From: DATBIO01 sp036556965
Lineage (GTDB): Bacteria; Acidobacteriota; Vicinamibacteria; Fen-336
DNA length: 28,348 nt
NCBI GenBank assembly: GCA_036556965.1
Contig: DATBIO010000147.1
Coordinates: 1-28,348, forward strand
Direction of reading: 5' to 3'
Under the pieces are notes generated by a model. The model saw only the letters and a list, made by a program, of their open reading frames with translations. It was not told the origin of the DNA and ran no database searches. Shown piece by piece: positions 14,829-22,851 of the stretch (positions are counted from its first letter, which is position 1; each line of letters starts with the position of its first letter). Both the position numbers and the translations under genes were made by a program.

Positions 14829-17246
14829 ATGCTCGGCGACCTGCGGCGGGGGCTGCGCGCGGCGGCGAGGAGGCCGTGGTTCTCGGCCGCGGTGGTCGCC
14901 ATCCTGGCCCTCGCCATCGGCGCCAACACCGCCGTGTTCGCCCTCGTCAATGCCGTCTTCCTGCGGCCCATCCCGGGGGTGGCGGAGCCTTCGCGCGTGG
15001 TCAACGTCCACCACACCACTCCCGCCAACGCCTCCGCCAGCTTCTCCCACCCCGACTACCGCGACCTCCGCGAGGCGGTGGCGACGGCGGCCGACCTCGC
15101 CGCCTTCAACGGCCGGGGCATGACCCTCGGCGCGGGCGGACAGACCGACCTCGTGGGCGGCCAGCTCCTCTCCGGCAACTACTTCCGCGTCGTGGGCACG
15201 CGCGCGCACCTGGGCCGCCTGCTGGAAGAGGCGGACGACGGCGCGCCGGGGGCCGCGCCGGTGGTGGTGATCAGCCACGGGCTCTGGCAGAGACGCTTCG
15301 GCTCCGATGCGGAAGTGGTCGGGCGGGCCGTGCGCGTCAACGGCCACCCCTTCACCGTCGTCGGGGTGACGGAGCCGGGGTTCCAGGGCCACTTCACCGG
15401 CTTCCCCTTCGACGTGTTCGTGCCCCTGGCCATGGCGGCCCAGGCCGCGCCCAACGAGACGCTGGCGGCGCGCGACAACCTGTGGCTGGAAGCGGTGGCG
15501 CGCCTGGCTCCCGGCGTCTCGCCGGCGGCCGCGCAAGCCGCGCTGAGCGCGTCCATGGACGCGCTCGCGCGCGCCCATCCCGATCTCGGCGCGGGACGCG
15601 GCGTCCATGCCTCGCCGCTCACGGGCCTCGACGACGAGTTGCTCAACCCCGTCCGCGGCTTCCTGGCCCTGCTCCAGGCGCTGGCCGCCGCCGTGCTCGT
15701 GGCCGCGTGCCTGAACGTGGCCGGCCTCCTCCTGGCCCGCGCCGCCGCCGGCACGCGGGAGACGGCGGTGCGCGTGGCCATCGGCGCGCGGCGCGGCGAC
15801 CTGCTGCGCGCGCAGGTGGCGGAGGTGCTGCCGCTGCTGGCCCTGGGCGCGGCGGGCGGCCTCCTCCTCGCGCGCTGGGCGTCGCACCGGATGATGGAGT
15901 TCCAGCCCCGCTTCTCCCTGCCGCTGCGGCTGGACCTCGGCCTCGACGGGCGCGTGGTGGCCTTCGCCTTCCTGGCCGCGGCGCTGGCGGGCGCGGCGGC
16001 CTGCGCGTCGCCGGTCCTGGCCGCGGCCCGCCTGGACGTGATCACCGCCCTCAAGGAGGGCGGCGGCCTCGGCATCTCCATCCGCGCGGGCCTCCGGCGC
16101 GCCTTCGTGGTGGGACAGGTGGCCCTCTCCATGGCGCTCCTGGTGGTGGCGGGCCTCTTCCTGCGCTCCCTGGACCGCGCGAAGGCCCTGGACCCCGGGT
16201 TCGCCGTGGACGAGGTGCACACGCTGCGCGCCGACCAGAGCGTGCTGGGGCGGAGCCCGGCCCAGCGCCGCGTGTTCTACGACCACCTGCTGGAGAGGGC
16301 GCGCGCGCTGCCCGGCGTGGAGGGCGCCGCCCTCGCGCGGCGAACGCCCATGAGCCTGGGCAGCCTCGGCGCGTTCGTGAAGGTCGAAGGCGTGGACAGC
16401 CCGGCCCGGGAGGGCTTCCTGGTGGACCTCAACGAGGTCTCGCCCGGCTTCTTCGAGACCCTGCGCATCCCGTTGCGCCGCGGAAGGGACTTCGACGAGC
16501 GCGACGGGGAGGGCGCGCCCCGCGTGGCCATCGTCAACGAGGCATTCGTGCGGCGGTTCTGGCCGGCGGCGGTCGCGGAGGCGCGCCGCCTCCAGCTGGG
16601 CGGCGAGTGGGCGGAGGTGGTGGGCGTGGTGGCCGACCACGCCACGCGCCGCCTGGGCGAGGCGCCCGGGCCGCAGGTCTACCTGCCCGCGCGGCAGCGC
16701 GCGGGCGCGGGCATGGCCCTGTTCGTGCGTGCGGGCGGTGAGCGGGGCGCCCTGGCCGCCCGGCTGCGGGACGTGGTGCGCGCGCTGGAGCCCGACCTCC
16801 CCCTCCTGGCCAACCTGCCCCTGCGCGAGGCGGCCAGCTTCGCCCTCGCCCCCCAGCGCCTGCTGGCCACCGCGGCCAGCGTGCTGGCCGGCCTCAGCCT
16901 CGTCCTCTCCGCCGCCGGCCTCTACGCCGTGGTCGCCTTCTTCGTGGGACAGCGCACGCGGGAGATCGGGCTGCGCATGGCCCTGGGCGCGCGCGCGGAC
17001 CAGGCGGCGGCCCTCGTGCTGCGCGAAGGGCTGAAGCTGGCGGCGGTGGGCGCGGGGGCGGGGCTCGCGGTGGCGGCCGCGGCCGCGCCCGCGCTGCGCC
17101 GGTTCCTCGCCGGCCTGGGCGCCGCCGATCCCGCGGCATTCGTGGCCGGACCGCTGGTGGTGCTCGCCGTGGCCGCGGCGGCCTGCCTCGGCCCCGCCCG
17201 CCGTGCGGCGCGCCTCGACCCCCTCGTCGCGCTGCGGAGCGAGTAG
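14829..17246 (+). CDS. ADOP-type ABC permease P2, divergent copy
   Basis: This permease has 805 residues with the same layout as P1: N-terminal helix in WFSAAVVAILALAIGANTAVF, periplasmic domain, FtsX unit, second periplasmic domain, FtsX unit, and C-terminus RRAARLDPLVALRSE. It begins five bases after the P1 stop. The first cytoplasmic motif is altered: TRETAVRVAIGARRGD near residue 309, preceded by ACLNVAGLLLARAAAG where P1 and P3 have ACANVANLL(L/M)ARATG. The second motif, TREIGLRMALGA near 709, is normal. Its N-terminus also departs from the QD-x-RYA form (LGDLRRGLRAAARRP). It may be a functionally distinct or regulatory copy. A weak CGGAG about eight bases before ATG suggests translation coupled to P1. 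Confidence 0.92.
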   Translation: MLGDLRRGLRAAARRPWFSAAVVAILALAIGANTAVFALVNAVFLRPIPGVAEPSRVVNVHHTTPANASASFSHPDYRDLREAVATAADLAAFNGRGMTLGAGGQTDLVGGQLLSGNYFRVVGTRAHLGRLLEEADDGAPGAAPVVVISHGLWQRRFGSDAEVVGRAVRVNGHPFTVVGVTEPGFQGHFTGFPFDVFVPLAMAAQAAPNETLAARDNLWLEAVARLAPGVSPAAAQAALSASMDALARAHPDLGAGRGVHASPLTGLDDELLNPVRGFLALLQALAAAVLVAACLNVAGLLLARAAAGTRETAVRVAIGARRGDLLRAQVAEVLPLLALGAAGGLLLARWASHRMMEFQPRFSLPLRLDLGLDGRVVAFAFLAAALAGAAACASPVLAAARLDVITALKEGGGLGISIRAGLRRAFVVGQVALSMALLVVAGLFLRSLDRAKALDPGFAVDEVHTLRADQSVLGRSPAQRRVFYDHLLERARALPGVEGAALARRTPMSLGSLGAFVKVEGVDSPAREGFLVDLNEVSPGFFETLRIPLRRGRDFDERDGEGAPRVAIVNEAFVRRFWPAAVAEARRLQLGGEWAEVVGVVADHATRRLGEAPGPQVYLPARQRAGAGMALFVRAGGERGALAARLRDVVRALEPDLPLLANLPLREAASFALAPQRLLATAASVLAGLSLVLSAAGLYAVVAFFVGQRTREIGLRMALGARADQAAALVLREGLKLAAVGAGAGLAVAAAAAPALRRFLAGLGAADPAAFVAGPLVVLAVAAAACLGPARRAARLDPLVALRSE

Positions 17247-17284
17247 CCATGCGCTTCGTCGGGAACTGACCTTCGGAGGACGCG

Positions 17285-19771
17285 ATGGACGACCTGACCC
17301 AGGACCTGCGTTACGCGGTGCGCCTCCTCGGGCGCAACCCCGCCTTCACGGCGGTGGTGGCCCTCACCCTCGCCCTGGGCATCGGCGCCAACACCGCGAT
17401 CTTCACCCTCATGGACCAGATCCTCCTGCGCCCGCTGCCCGTGCGCGCTCCCGGGGAGCTGGTCCTCATCGAGGGCCCGGGCGCGGACTCCGGGCGCCGC
17501 GAGGGCCGCGACACGCTCTCGTATCCCATGTACCGCGACTTCCGCGACCACGGCGGCGAGGTCCTGCAGGGCGTGGTGGCGCGCGCGCCGGTGGCGCTGA
17601 GCGCGGCCCAGGGTGGCCGCACCGAGCGCGTGAGGGGCGAGCTGGTCTCCGGCAACTACTTCGAGGAGCTCGGGGTGGGCGCGGCGGCGGGACGGGTGAT
17701 CGGCCCCGGCGACGACCGCGACCCGGGCGGTCATCCCGTGGTGGTGCTGGGCCACGGCTACTGGACCCGCCGGTTCGGGGCCGATCCCTCGGTGGTCGGC
17801 CGCGCGCTGAACGTCAACGGCCACCCCCTCACGGTGGTGGGCGTGGCCCAGCGCGGATTCCACGGCGTCGAGGTGGGGCAGTCGGCCGACGTGTTCGTGC
17901 CCGTGGCCATGAAGGCGCCCATGACGCCCACCCTGGACGACCTCCAGAACCGCCGCAGCAAGTGGGTGCACGTGCTCGCCCGCCTCCGCCCCGGAGTGAC
18001 CCGGGAGGGGGCAAAGGCGAAGCTGGACGTGCTCTACGCGGGCATCCTGCAGGAAGAGATCAAGACCATCGAGACCAGCAACGAGCTGTTCAAGCGGCGC
18101 TTCCTGGCCAAGAGGCTCGAGCTGCGTCCCGCCGCCCGCGGCCTCTCGCCGCTGCGCGCCCAGGTCACGACGCCCCTGCTCGTGCTCATGGGCATGGTGG
18201 GGCTGGTCCTCCTCATCGCCTGCGCCAACGTGGCCAACCTCCTCATGGCCCGCGCCACGGGCCGGCAGAAGGAGCTGGCCATCCGGCTGACCCTGGGGGC
18301 CAGCCGCGGCCGCATCGTGCGGCAGCTCCTGGCCGAGAGCCTGGTCCTCTCCCTCCTCGGGGGCGCGCTCGGCGTGGCCCTGGCGGTGTGGGTGAGCGAC
18401 GTCCTCGTGCGCGCCCTGCCCGTCCCCGGCGTGGCCCAGAGCCTGGCCACCACGCCCGACCTGCGCGTGGGGTTGTTCACCCTGGGCATGTCCCTGCTCA
18501 CCGGCCTCCTCTTCGGCCTGGTGCCCGCGCTCTCCCTGAGCCGGCCGGCCATGGCCACCATCAAGGAAGAGGCCGGCACCGTGGTGGGAGGAGGCTCCGC
18601 CCGCCTGCGCAAGGGGCTGGTGGTGGCGCAGGTGGCCTTGTCGCTCCTCCTCCTCGTGGGCGCCGGCCTCTTCGCGCGCAGCCTCCTGAACCTGCGCCAG
18701 CTCGACCCCGGCTTCGTGGCCGACCGGCTGCTGACCTTCTCCGTGGACCCCGCGCTGAACGGCTACCCGCAGCCCGCCGTGCGCGAGTTCTTCGCGTCCG
18801 CGCGGCAGCGGATCGCCGCCCTGCCCGGCGTCCGCGCGGTGTCGGGGGCCGTCAACCCGATCATGACGGACAGCCGCTGGGACTCGACGGTCAGGGTGGA
18901 GGGCTATCGGGCCAAGGAGGGGGAGGACATGAACCCCATGGTCAACTGGGTGGGGCCCTCGTTCTTCTCCACCCTGGGCGTCCAGGTCCTGGCCGGCCGC
19001 GAGTTCCGCGAGAGCGACACCCTGGACGCCCCGCGCGTGGCCGTGGTCAACGAGACCTTCGCCCGTTACTTCTTCGGCGACCAGAGCCCCGTCGGGCGGC
19101 GCTTCGGCTTCGGGCGGGACGAGAAGGCCGAGATCGAGATCGTGGGCCTGGTCCGGGACGGCAGGGAGCTCACCCTGCGCGCGCCCATCCCGCGCACGGT
19201 CTACGTCCCGTACATGCAGGAGGAGGACCTCAGCCAGCTGACGTTCTACGCGCGCACGGACCTGCCGGAGGAGGCGGTGGTCGCCGGCGTCCGGCACGCC
19301 CTCCAGGGCCTCGACCCGCAGCTTCCCCTGTACGACCTCAGGACCATGCGCGCGACCATCGGCGAGTCGCTCTTCGTGGAGCGCATGGTCGCGCTGCTCT
19401 CCGCCGCCTTCGGCTTCCTGGCCACCCTCCTCGCGGCCGTCGGCCTCTACGGCGTGATGACGTACACGGTGGCCCGCCGCACGCGCGAGATCGGCATCCG
19501 CATGGCCCTGGGCGCCCCCGCGCGCCGGGTGCTGGCCATGGTCCTGCGCGAGGTGGCCCTCCTCGCGGCGGTGGGCATCGCGATGGGCCTGCCCGCGGCC
19601 TGGGCCCTGGCCCGCGTGCTGCGCGCGCAGCTCTTCGGCCTCTCCCCCCACGACCCCCTCACCGCCGCCGCCGCCGTCCTGCTCCTGGCCGCGGTCACCC
19701 TGGCCGCGGGCTTCCTGCCCGCGCGGCGGGCCACGCGCGTCGACCCCCTGGTGGCCCTGCGCGCCGAATAG
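17285..19771 (+). CDS. ADOP-type ABC permease P3
   Basis: This 828-residue protein is the longest of the five. It starts MDDLTQDLRYAVRLLGRNPAFTAVVALTLALGIGANTAIF. The first FtsX unit contains ACANVANLLMARATGRQKELAIRLTLGAS (about 312-338) and the second contains RRTREIGIRMALGAPARR (about 729-746). It ends RRATRVDPLVALRAE. It shares a 29-base identical stretch with P1 (13264-13292 and 18212-18240), encoding the first-unit helix. GGAGG upstream of ATG 17285 supports the start, and the gap to P2 is 38 bases. The role is predicted as for P1: a permease that uses ATP-driven conformational change to move a substrate in the periplasm or outer leaflet. Confidence 0.93.
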   Translation: MDDLTQDLRYAVRLLGRNPAFTAVVALTLALGIGANTAIFTLMDQILLRPLPVRAPGELVLIEGPGADSGRREGRDTLSYPMYRDFRDHGGEVLQGVVARAPVALSAAQGGRTERVRGELVSGNYFEELGVGAAAGRVIGPGDDRDPGGHPVVVLGHGYWTRRFGADPSVVGRALNVNGHPLTVVGVAQRGFHGVEVGQSADVFVPVAMKAPMTPTLDDLQNRRSKWVHVLARLRPGVTREGAKAKLDVLYAGILQEEIKTIETSNELFKRRFLAKRLELRPAARGLSPLRAQVTTPLLVLMGMVGLVLLIACANVANLLMARATGRQKELAIRLTLGASRGRIVRQLLAESLVLSLLGGALGVALAVWVSDVLVRALPVPGVAQSLATTPDLRVGLFTLGMSLLTGLLFGLVPALSLSRPAMATIKEEAGTVVGGGSARLRKGLVVAQVALSLLLLVGAGLFARSLLNLRQLDPGFVADRLLTFSVDPALNGYPQPAVREFFASARQRIAALPGVRAVSGAVNPIMTDSRWDSTVRVEGYRAKEGEDMNPMVNWVGPSFFSTLGVQVLAGREFRESDTLDAPRVAVVNETFARYFFGDQSPVGRRFGFGRDEKAEIEIVGLVRDGRELTLRAPIPRTVYVPYMQEEDLSQLTFYARTDLPEEAVVAGVRHALQGLDPQLPLYDLRTMRATIGESLFVERMVALLSAAFGFLATLLAAVGLYGVMTYTVARRTREIGIRMALGAPARRVLAMVLREVALLAAVGIAMGLPAAWALARVLRAQLFGLSPHDPLTAAAAVLLLAAVTLAAGFLPARRATRVDPLVALRAE

Positions 19772-19784
19772 GAGGAACGCCTTG

Positions 19785-22181
19785 ATGCACGAGATCCGCA
19801 GCGCGCTGCGCCTGGCCGGGCGCAGCCCGGGCTTCACCGCCCTTGCCGTGCTCACCATGGCCCTGGGCATCGGGGCCAACGCCGCCGTCTTCAGCGTCGT
19901 CTACGGCGTGCTCCTGCGGCCCCTGCCCCTGCCCGGCGCCGAGCGCCTTGCCTTCATCACGCGGGAGGGCGACGTGTCCCTGCTCGACGGCGTGGACTGG
20001 CGCGCGGAGAGCAGGAGCTTCGAGAGCATCGCCCTCTTCCTCCGCGCCTGGGCCTTCGACCTCTCGGGGTCGGGAGAGCCCGAGCGCCTCCGCGGCGTGG
20101 TGGCGGAGCCGCAGTACTTCGAGGTGGTGGGCGTGCGCCCGCTGCTCGGCCGCGTGTTCGGGGAGGAGGACAACCGCGTGGGCGGGCCGCACGTGGCCCT
20201 CATCAGCGAGCGGTTCTGGCAGCGCCGCTTCGGCCGTGCCCGCGACGCCGTCGGCCAGACCCTCATCCTGAGCGACAACCCCACCACCGTCATCGGCGTG
20301 ATGCCCGCGCACGCCGACTTCCTGCAGGACGACGTGGACCTCTGGACGCCGGCGGCGGTGGTGACGCCGTGGGCGGTGGGCGAGCGCGGCACCAACAACT
20401 TCGACGCCATGGGCCGCCTGCGGAATGGCGCCACCGTGGAGGAGGCGCGCGCGGAGATGGTGGCCATCTCCCGCAAGCTGGAGGCGGCCTACCCGAAGAC
20501 GAACCGCAACAAGATCGTGGAGCCGATCGCCCTCGTGGAGTTCATGGTGGGCGACGTCCGCCGCGCGCTGTGGGTGCTGTGCGGCGCGGTGGGCTTCGTG
20601 CTCCTCATCGCCAGCGTGAACCTGGCCAGCCTGCTCCTGGCCCGCTCGTCCGCGCGCCAGGACGAGTTCGCCCTGCGCGCCGCCCTCGGAGCCAGCCGCT
20701 GGCGCATCGTGCGCCAGCTCCTGGTGGAGGGCTTGTGCCTCGCCGTCATGGGTGGCGCCCTCGGCATCGGCCTGGCCTGGCTGGGCACGGACGCGCTGCT
20801 CGCGCTGGCTCCCGAGGGCCTCCCGCGGAGGGCCGAGGTGGCCGTGCAGTGGCCAGTGGTCGCCTTCGGGGCCGCCGTCACCGTGGCCGCCGGCCTCGCC
20901 TTCAGCGCCATCCCCGCCATCCACGTGCTGCGGGGCGAGGCCGCCTCCTACCTCAAGAGCGGGCGCGTCATGGGCGGGGACGGCGCGCGCCAGCGCACCC
21001 TGGGGTTGCTCGTCGCCTCCGAGGTGACGCTGGCCTGTGTCCTGCTCATCGGCTCCGGCCTGCTCGTGCGCACCTTCCTGCGCCTGCAGGGCGTCCCCCT
21101 CGGCTTCGATCCCAGCCGCGTCCTCAGCGCGCAGATCATCCTCCCCGAGTCGCGCTACGGCGAGAAGGCACCGCAGACGTCGGCCTTCGAGCGGATCCTG
21201 CAGCGCGCGCAGGAGATCCCGGGAGTGGAGACGGCGGCCTACGTGACCACGCCGCCCCTGAGTCCGCGCGGCGGCATCGGCAACCGGGTCCTCGTCCAGG
21301 ACCGCGAGTTCCCGCCCAACCAGGAGCCGGGGGCGCGCGCCCGCCCCGTGCTCGGCGACTACTTCCGCGCCCTGCGCATCCCCATCGTGGAGGGCCGTGC
21401 CTTCACGGCGGACGACCGCGAGGGCGCGCCGCGCGTGGCCATCGTCAACCAGCGCTTCGCCCGCCAGCTGTGGCCGGGGGAGAGCGCCCTCGGGAAGAGG
21501 ATCGCCTGGCGCGACTGGATGCCGGAGGGCACGTGGATGGAGGTGGTGGGGGTGGCGGCAGACGTCAAGGCCACGACCCTGACCGGGGGCGACGTGCAGG
21601 CCGTGTACATGCCGTACGTGCAGCGGGACCAGCCCTGGCAGCGTTTCGGCACGCTGGTCGTGCGCGCCAGGGGCGACGCGGGCCTCCTCCGCCGTGGCCT
21701 GCGCGAGGCGGTGTGGACGGTGGATCCCACCGTGCCCCTGGAAGATGAGCAGACCCTCGACGAGCGCGTGGCCGAGGCCATCGCCCCGCAGCAGGCCAGC
21801 GCCTTCGCCCTCGCCGTGTTCGCGGGCGCGGCTCTCCTCCTGGCCGTGCAGGGTCTGTACGCGCTGCTGGCCTATGCCGTGGAGCGCCGCCGCCGCGAGA
21901 TCGCGGTACGCATGGCCCTGGGCGCGCGCAGCCAGGAGCTGCTGCGCCTGGTCATCGGCCGCGGCATGGCCCTCACCGTGCTCGGCCTGGCCGTGGGCGT
22001 GCCCGCGGCCATCCTCATGAGCAGCGGCATCCAGAGCCTCCTCTACGAGGTGGAGCCGACGGATCCCTTCACCTACGCCCTGGTGGCGGTGGCCCTGGCC
22101 GCCGCCGCCTTCCTGGCCTGCGCCGTGCCCGCCCACCGCGCGGCCCGGCTCGACCCCATGGCCGCCCTCCGCAGCGAATGA
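19785..22181 (+). CDS. ADOP-type ABC permease P4
   Basis: This permease has 798 residues from ATG 19785; TTG 19782 would add one, and GGAGG at 19771-19775 could serve either. Its N-terminus is MHEIRSALRLAGRSPGFTALAVLTMALGIGANAAVF. First FtsX unit: ASVNLASLLLARSSARQDEFALRAALGAS (about 274-303). Second: YAVERRRREIAVRMALGARS (about 697-715). It ends HRAARLDPMAALRSE. It differs from P1-P3 in lacking an acidic residue pattern before helix 2 and in having RQDE in place of RR(R/K)E. Its stop codon overlaps the ATG of ATPase 2 (ATGA, 22178-22181), so the two are translationally coupled and are likely partners. Confidence 0.93.
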   Translation: MHEIRSALRLAGRSPGFTALAVLTMALGIGANAAVFSVVYGVLLRPLPLPGAERLAFITREGDVSLLDGVDWRAESRSFESIALFLRAWAFDLSGSGEPERLRGVVAEPQYFEVVGVRPLLGRVFGEEDNRVGGPHVALISERFWQRRFGRARDAVGQTLILSDNPTTVIGVMPAHADFLQDDVDLWTPAAVVTPWAVGERGTNNFDAMGRLRNGATVEEARAEMVAISRKLEAAYPKTNRNKIVEPIALVEFMVGDVRRALWVLCGAVGFVLLIASVNLASLLLARSSARQDEFALRAALGASRWRIVRQLLVEGLCLAVMGGALGIGLAWLGTDALLALAPEGLPRRAEVAVQWPVVAFGAAVTVAAGLAFSAIPAIHVLRGEAASYLKSGRVMGGDGARQRTLGLLVASEVTLACVLLIGSGLLVRTFLRLQGVPLGFDPSRVLSAQIILPESRYGEKAPQTSAFERILQRAQEIPGVETAAYVTTPPLSPRGGIGNRVLVQDREFPPNQEPGARARPVLGDYFRALRIPIVEGRAFTADDREGAPRVAIVNQRFARQLWPGESALGKRIAWRDWMPEGTWMEVVGVAADVKATTLTGGDVQAVYMPYVQRDQPWQRFGTLVVRARGDAGLLRRGLREAVWTVDPTVPLEDEQTLDERVAEAIAPQQASAFALAVFAGAALLLAVQGLYALLAYAVERRRREIAVRMALGARSQELLRLVIGRGMALTVLGLAVGVPAAILMSSGIQSLLYEVEPTDPFTYALVAVALAAAAFLACAVPAHRAARLDPMAALRSE

Positions 22182-22840
22182 TCCGGCTCAAGGGCGTGGA
22201 GAAGAGCTTCCGCCAGGGCGCGGAACGCGTGTTCGTGCTCCGCCGCATCGACCTCGAGGTGAGGGAGGGCGACTTCGTCTCCATCATGGGCCCCTCGGGC
22301 GCGGGCAAGTCCACCCTCCTCCACGTGCTCGGCCTGCAGGACAGCGACTTCGCCGGCGAGTACGAGCTGCGCGGGCAGCCCGTGCACAAGCTGGGGAAGA
22401 AGGAGCGCCTCGCCCTCCAGCGCGAGAACGTGGGCTTCGTCTTCCAGAGCTACCACCTGCTGGACGACCTCACGGTGGCGGAGAACCTCGACGTGCCCCT
22501 CTCCTACCGCGACGTGCCCCGCTCGGAGCGCCAGGCCCGCGTGGCCGACTCCCTGGACCGCTTCGGCATCGTGGGCAAGAAGGACCTCTACCCGCGCCAG
22601 CTCTCGGGGGGACAGCAGCAGCTGGTGGCGGTGGCGCGGGCGGTGGTGGCGCGGCCGCGGCTCATCCTGGCCGACGAGCCCACGGGCAGCCTCCACTCCG
22701 ACCAGGCGCGCGAGATCATGGCCCTCTTCAAGCGCCTGAACGGCGAGGGCACCACCATCGTGCAGGCCACGCACTCGCAGGAGAACGCCTCCTACGGCAA
22801 CCGCGTGGTCAAGCTCCGGGACGGCTGGATCGACGCCTGA
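22178..22840 (+). CDS. ABC transporter ATPase 2, variant D-loop and signature
   Basis: This 220-residue ATPase has Walker A GPSGAGKST at about 38-46, a Q-loop in VGFVFQSYHL, signature LSGGQQQL at 142-149, Walker B ending ADEP at 165-168, and switch His199 in ATHSQENASYGNR. Two positions depart from ATPase 1: the signature is followed by Leu149 rather than Arg, and the D-loop reads SLHS with His173 where Asp is usual (NLDS in ATPase 1). Walker and switch residues are intact, so it is probably an active enzyme of a separate subfamily rather than a dead copy. It overlaps P4 by four bases and ends 11 bases before P5, placing it between two permeases it could serve. Confidence 0.94.
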   Translation: MIRLKGVEKSFRQGAERVFVLRRIDLEVREGDFVSIMGPSGAGKSTLLHVLGLQDSDFAGEYELRGQPVHKLGKKERLALQRENVGFVFQSYHLLDDLTVAENLDVPLSYRDVPRSERQARVADSLDRFGIVGKKDLYPRQLSGGQQQLVAVARAVVARPRLILADEPTGSLHSDQAREIMALFKRLNGEGTTIVQATHSQENASYGNRVVKLRDGWIDA

Positions 22841-22851
22841 GGAGGGAGCCC

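Noticed and set aside
17249..17269. Six-codon mini-frame MRFVGN between P2 and P3
   Set aside because: Too short to distinguish from chance, with no ribosome-binding site of its own beyond the end of P2. It could be a leader peptide only if conserved.
16922..19879. Very long minus-strand open frame (985 codons) and similar ones opposite the permeases and dacB
   Set aside because: They lie opposite clear permease genes, are full of His, Arg, Gly and Ala from GC-rich third positions, and show no domain motif. They are shadows.
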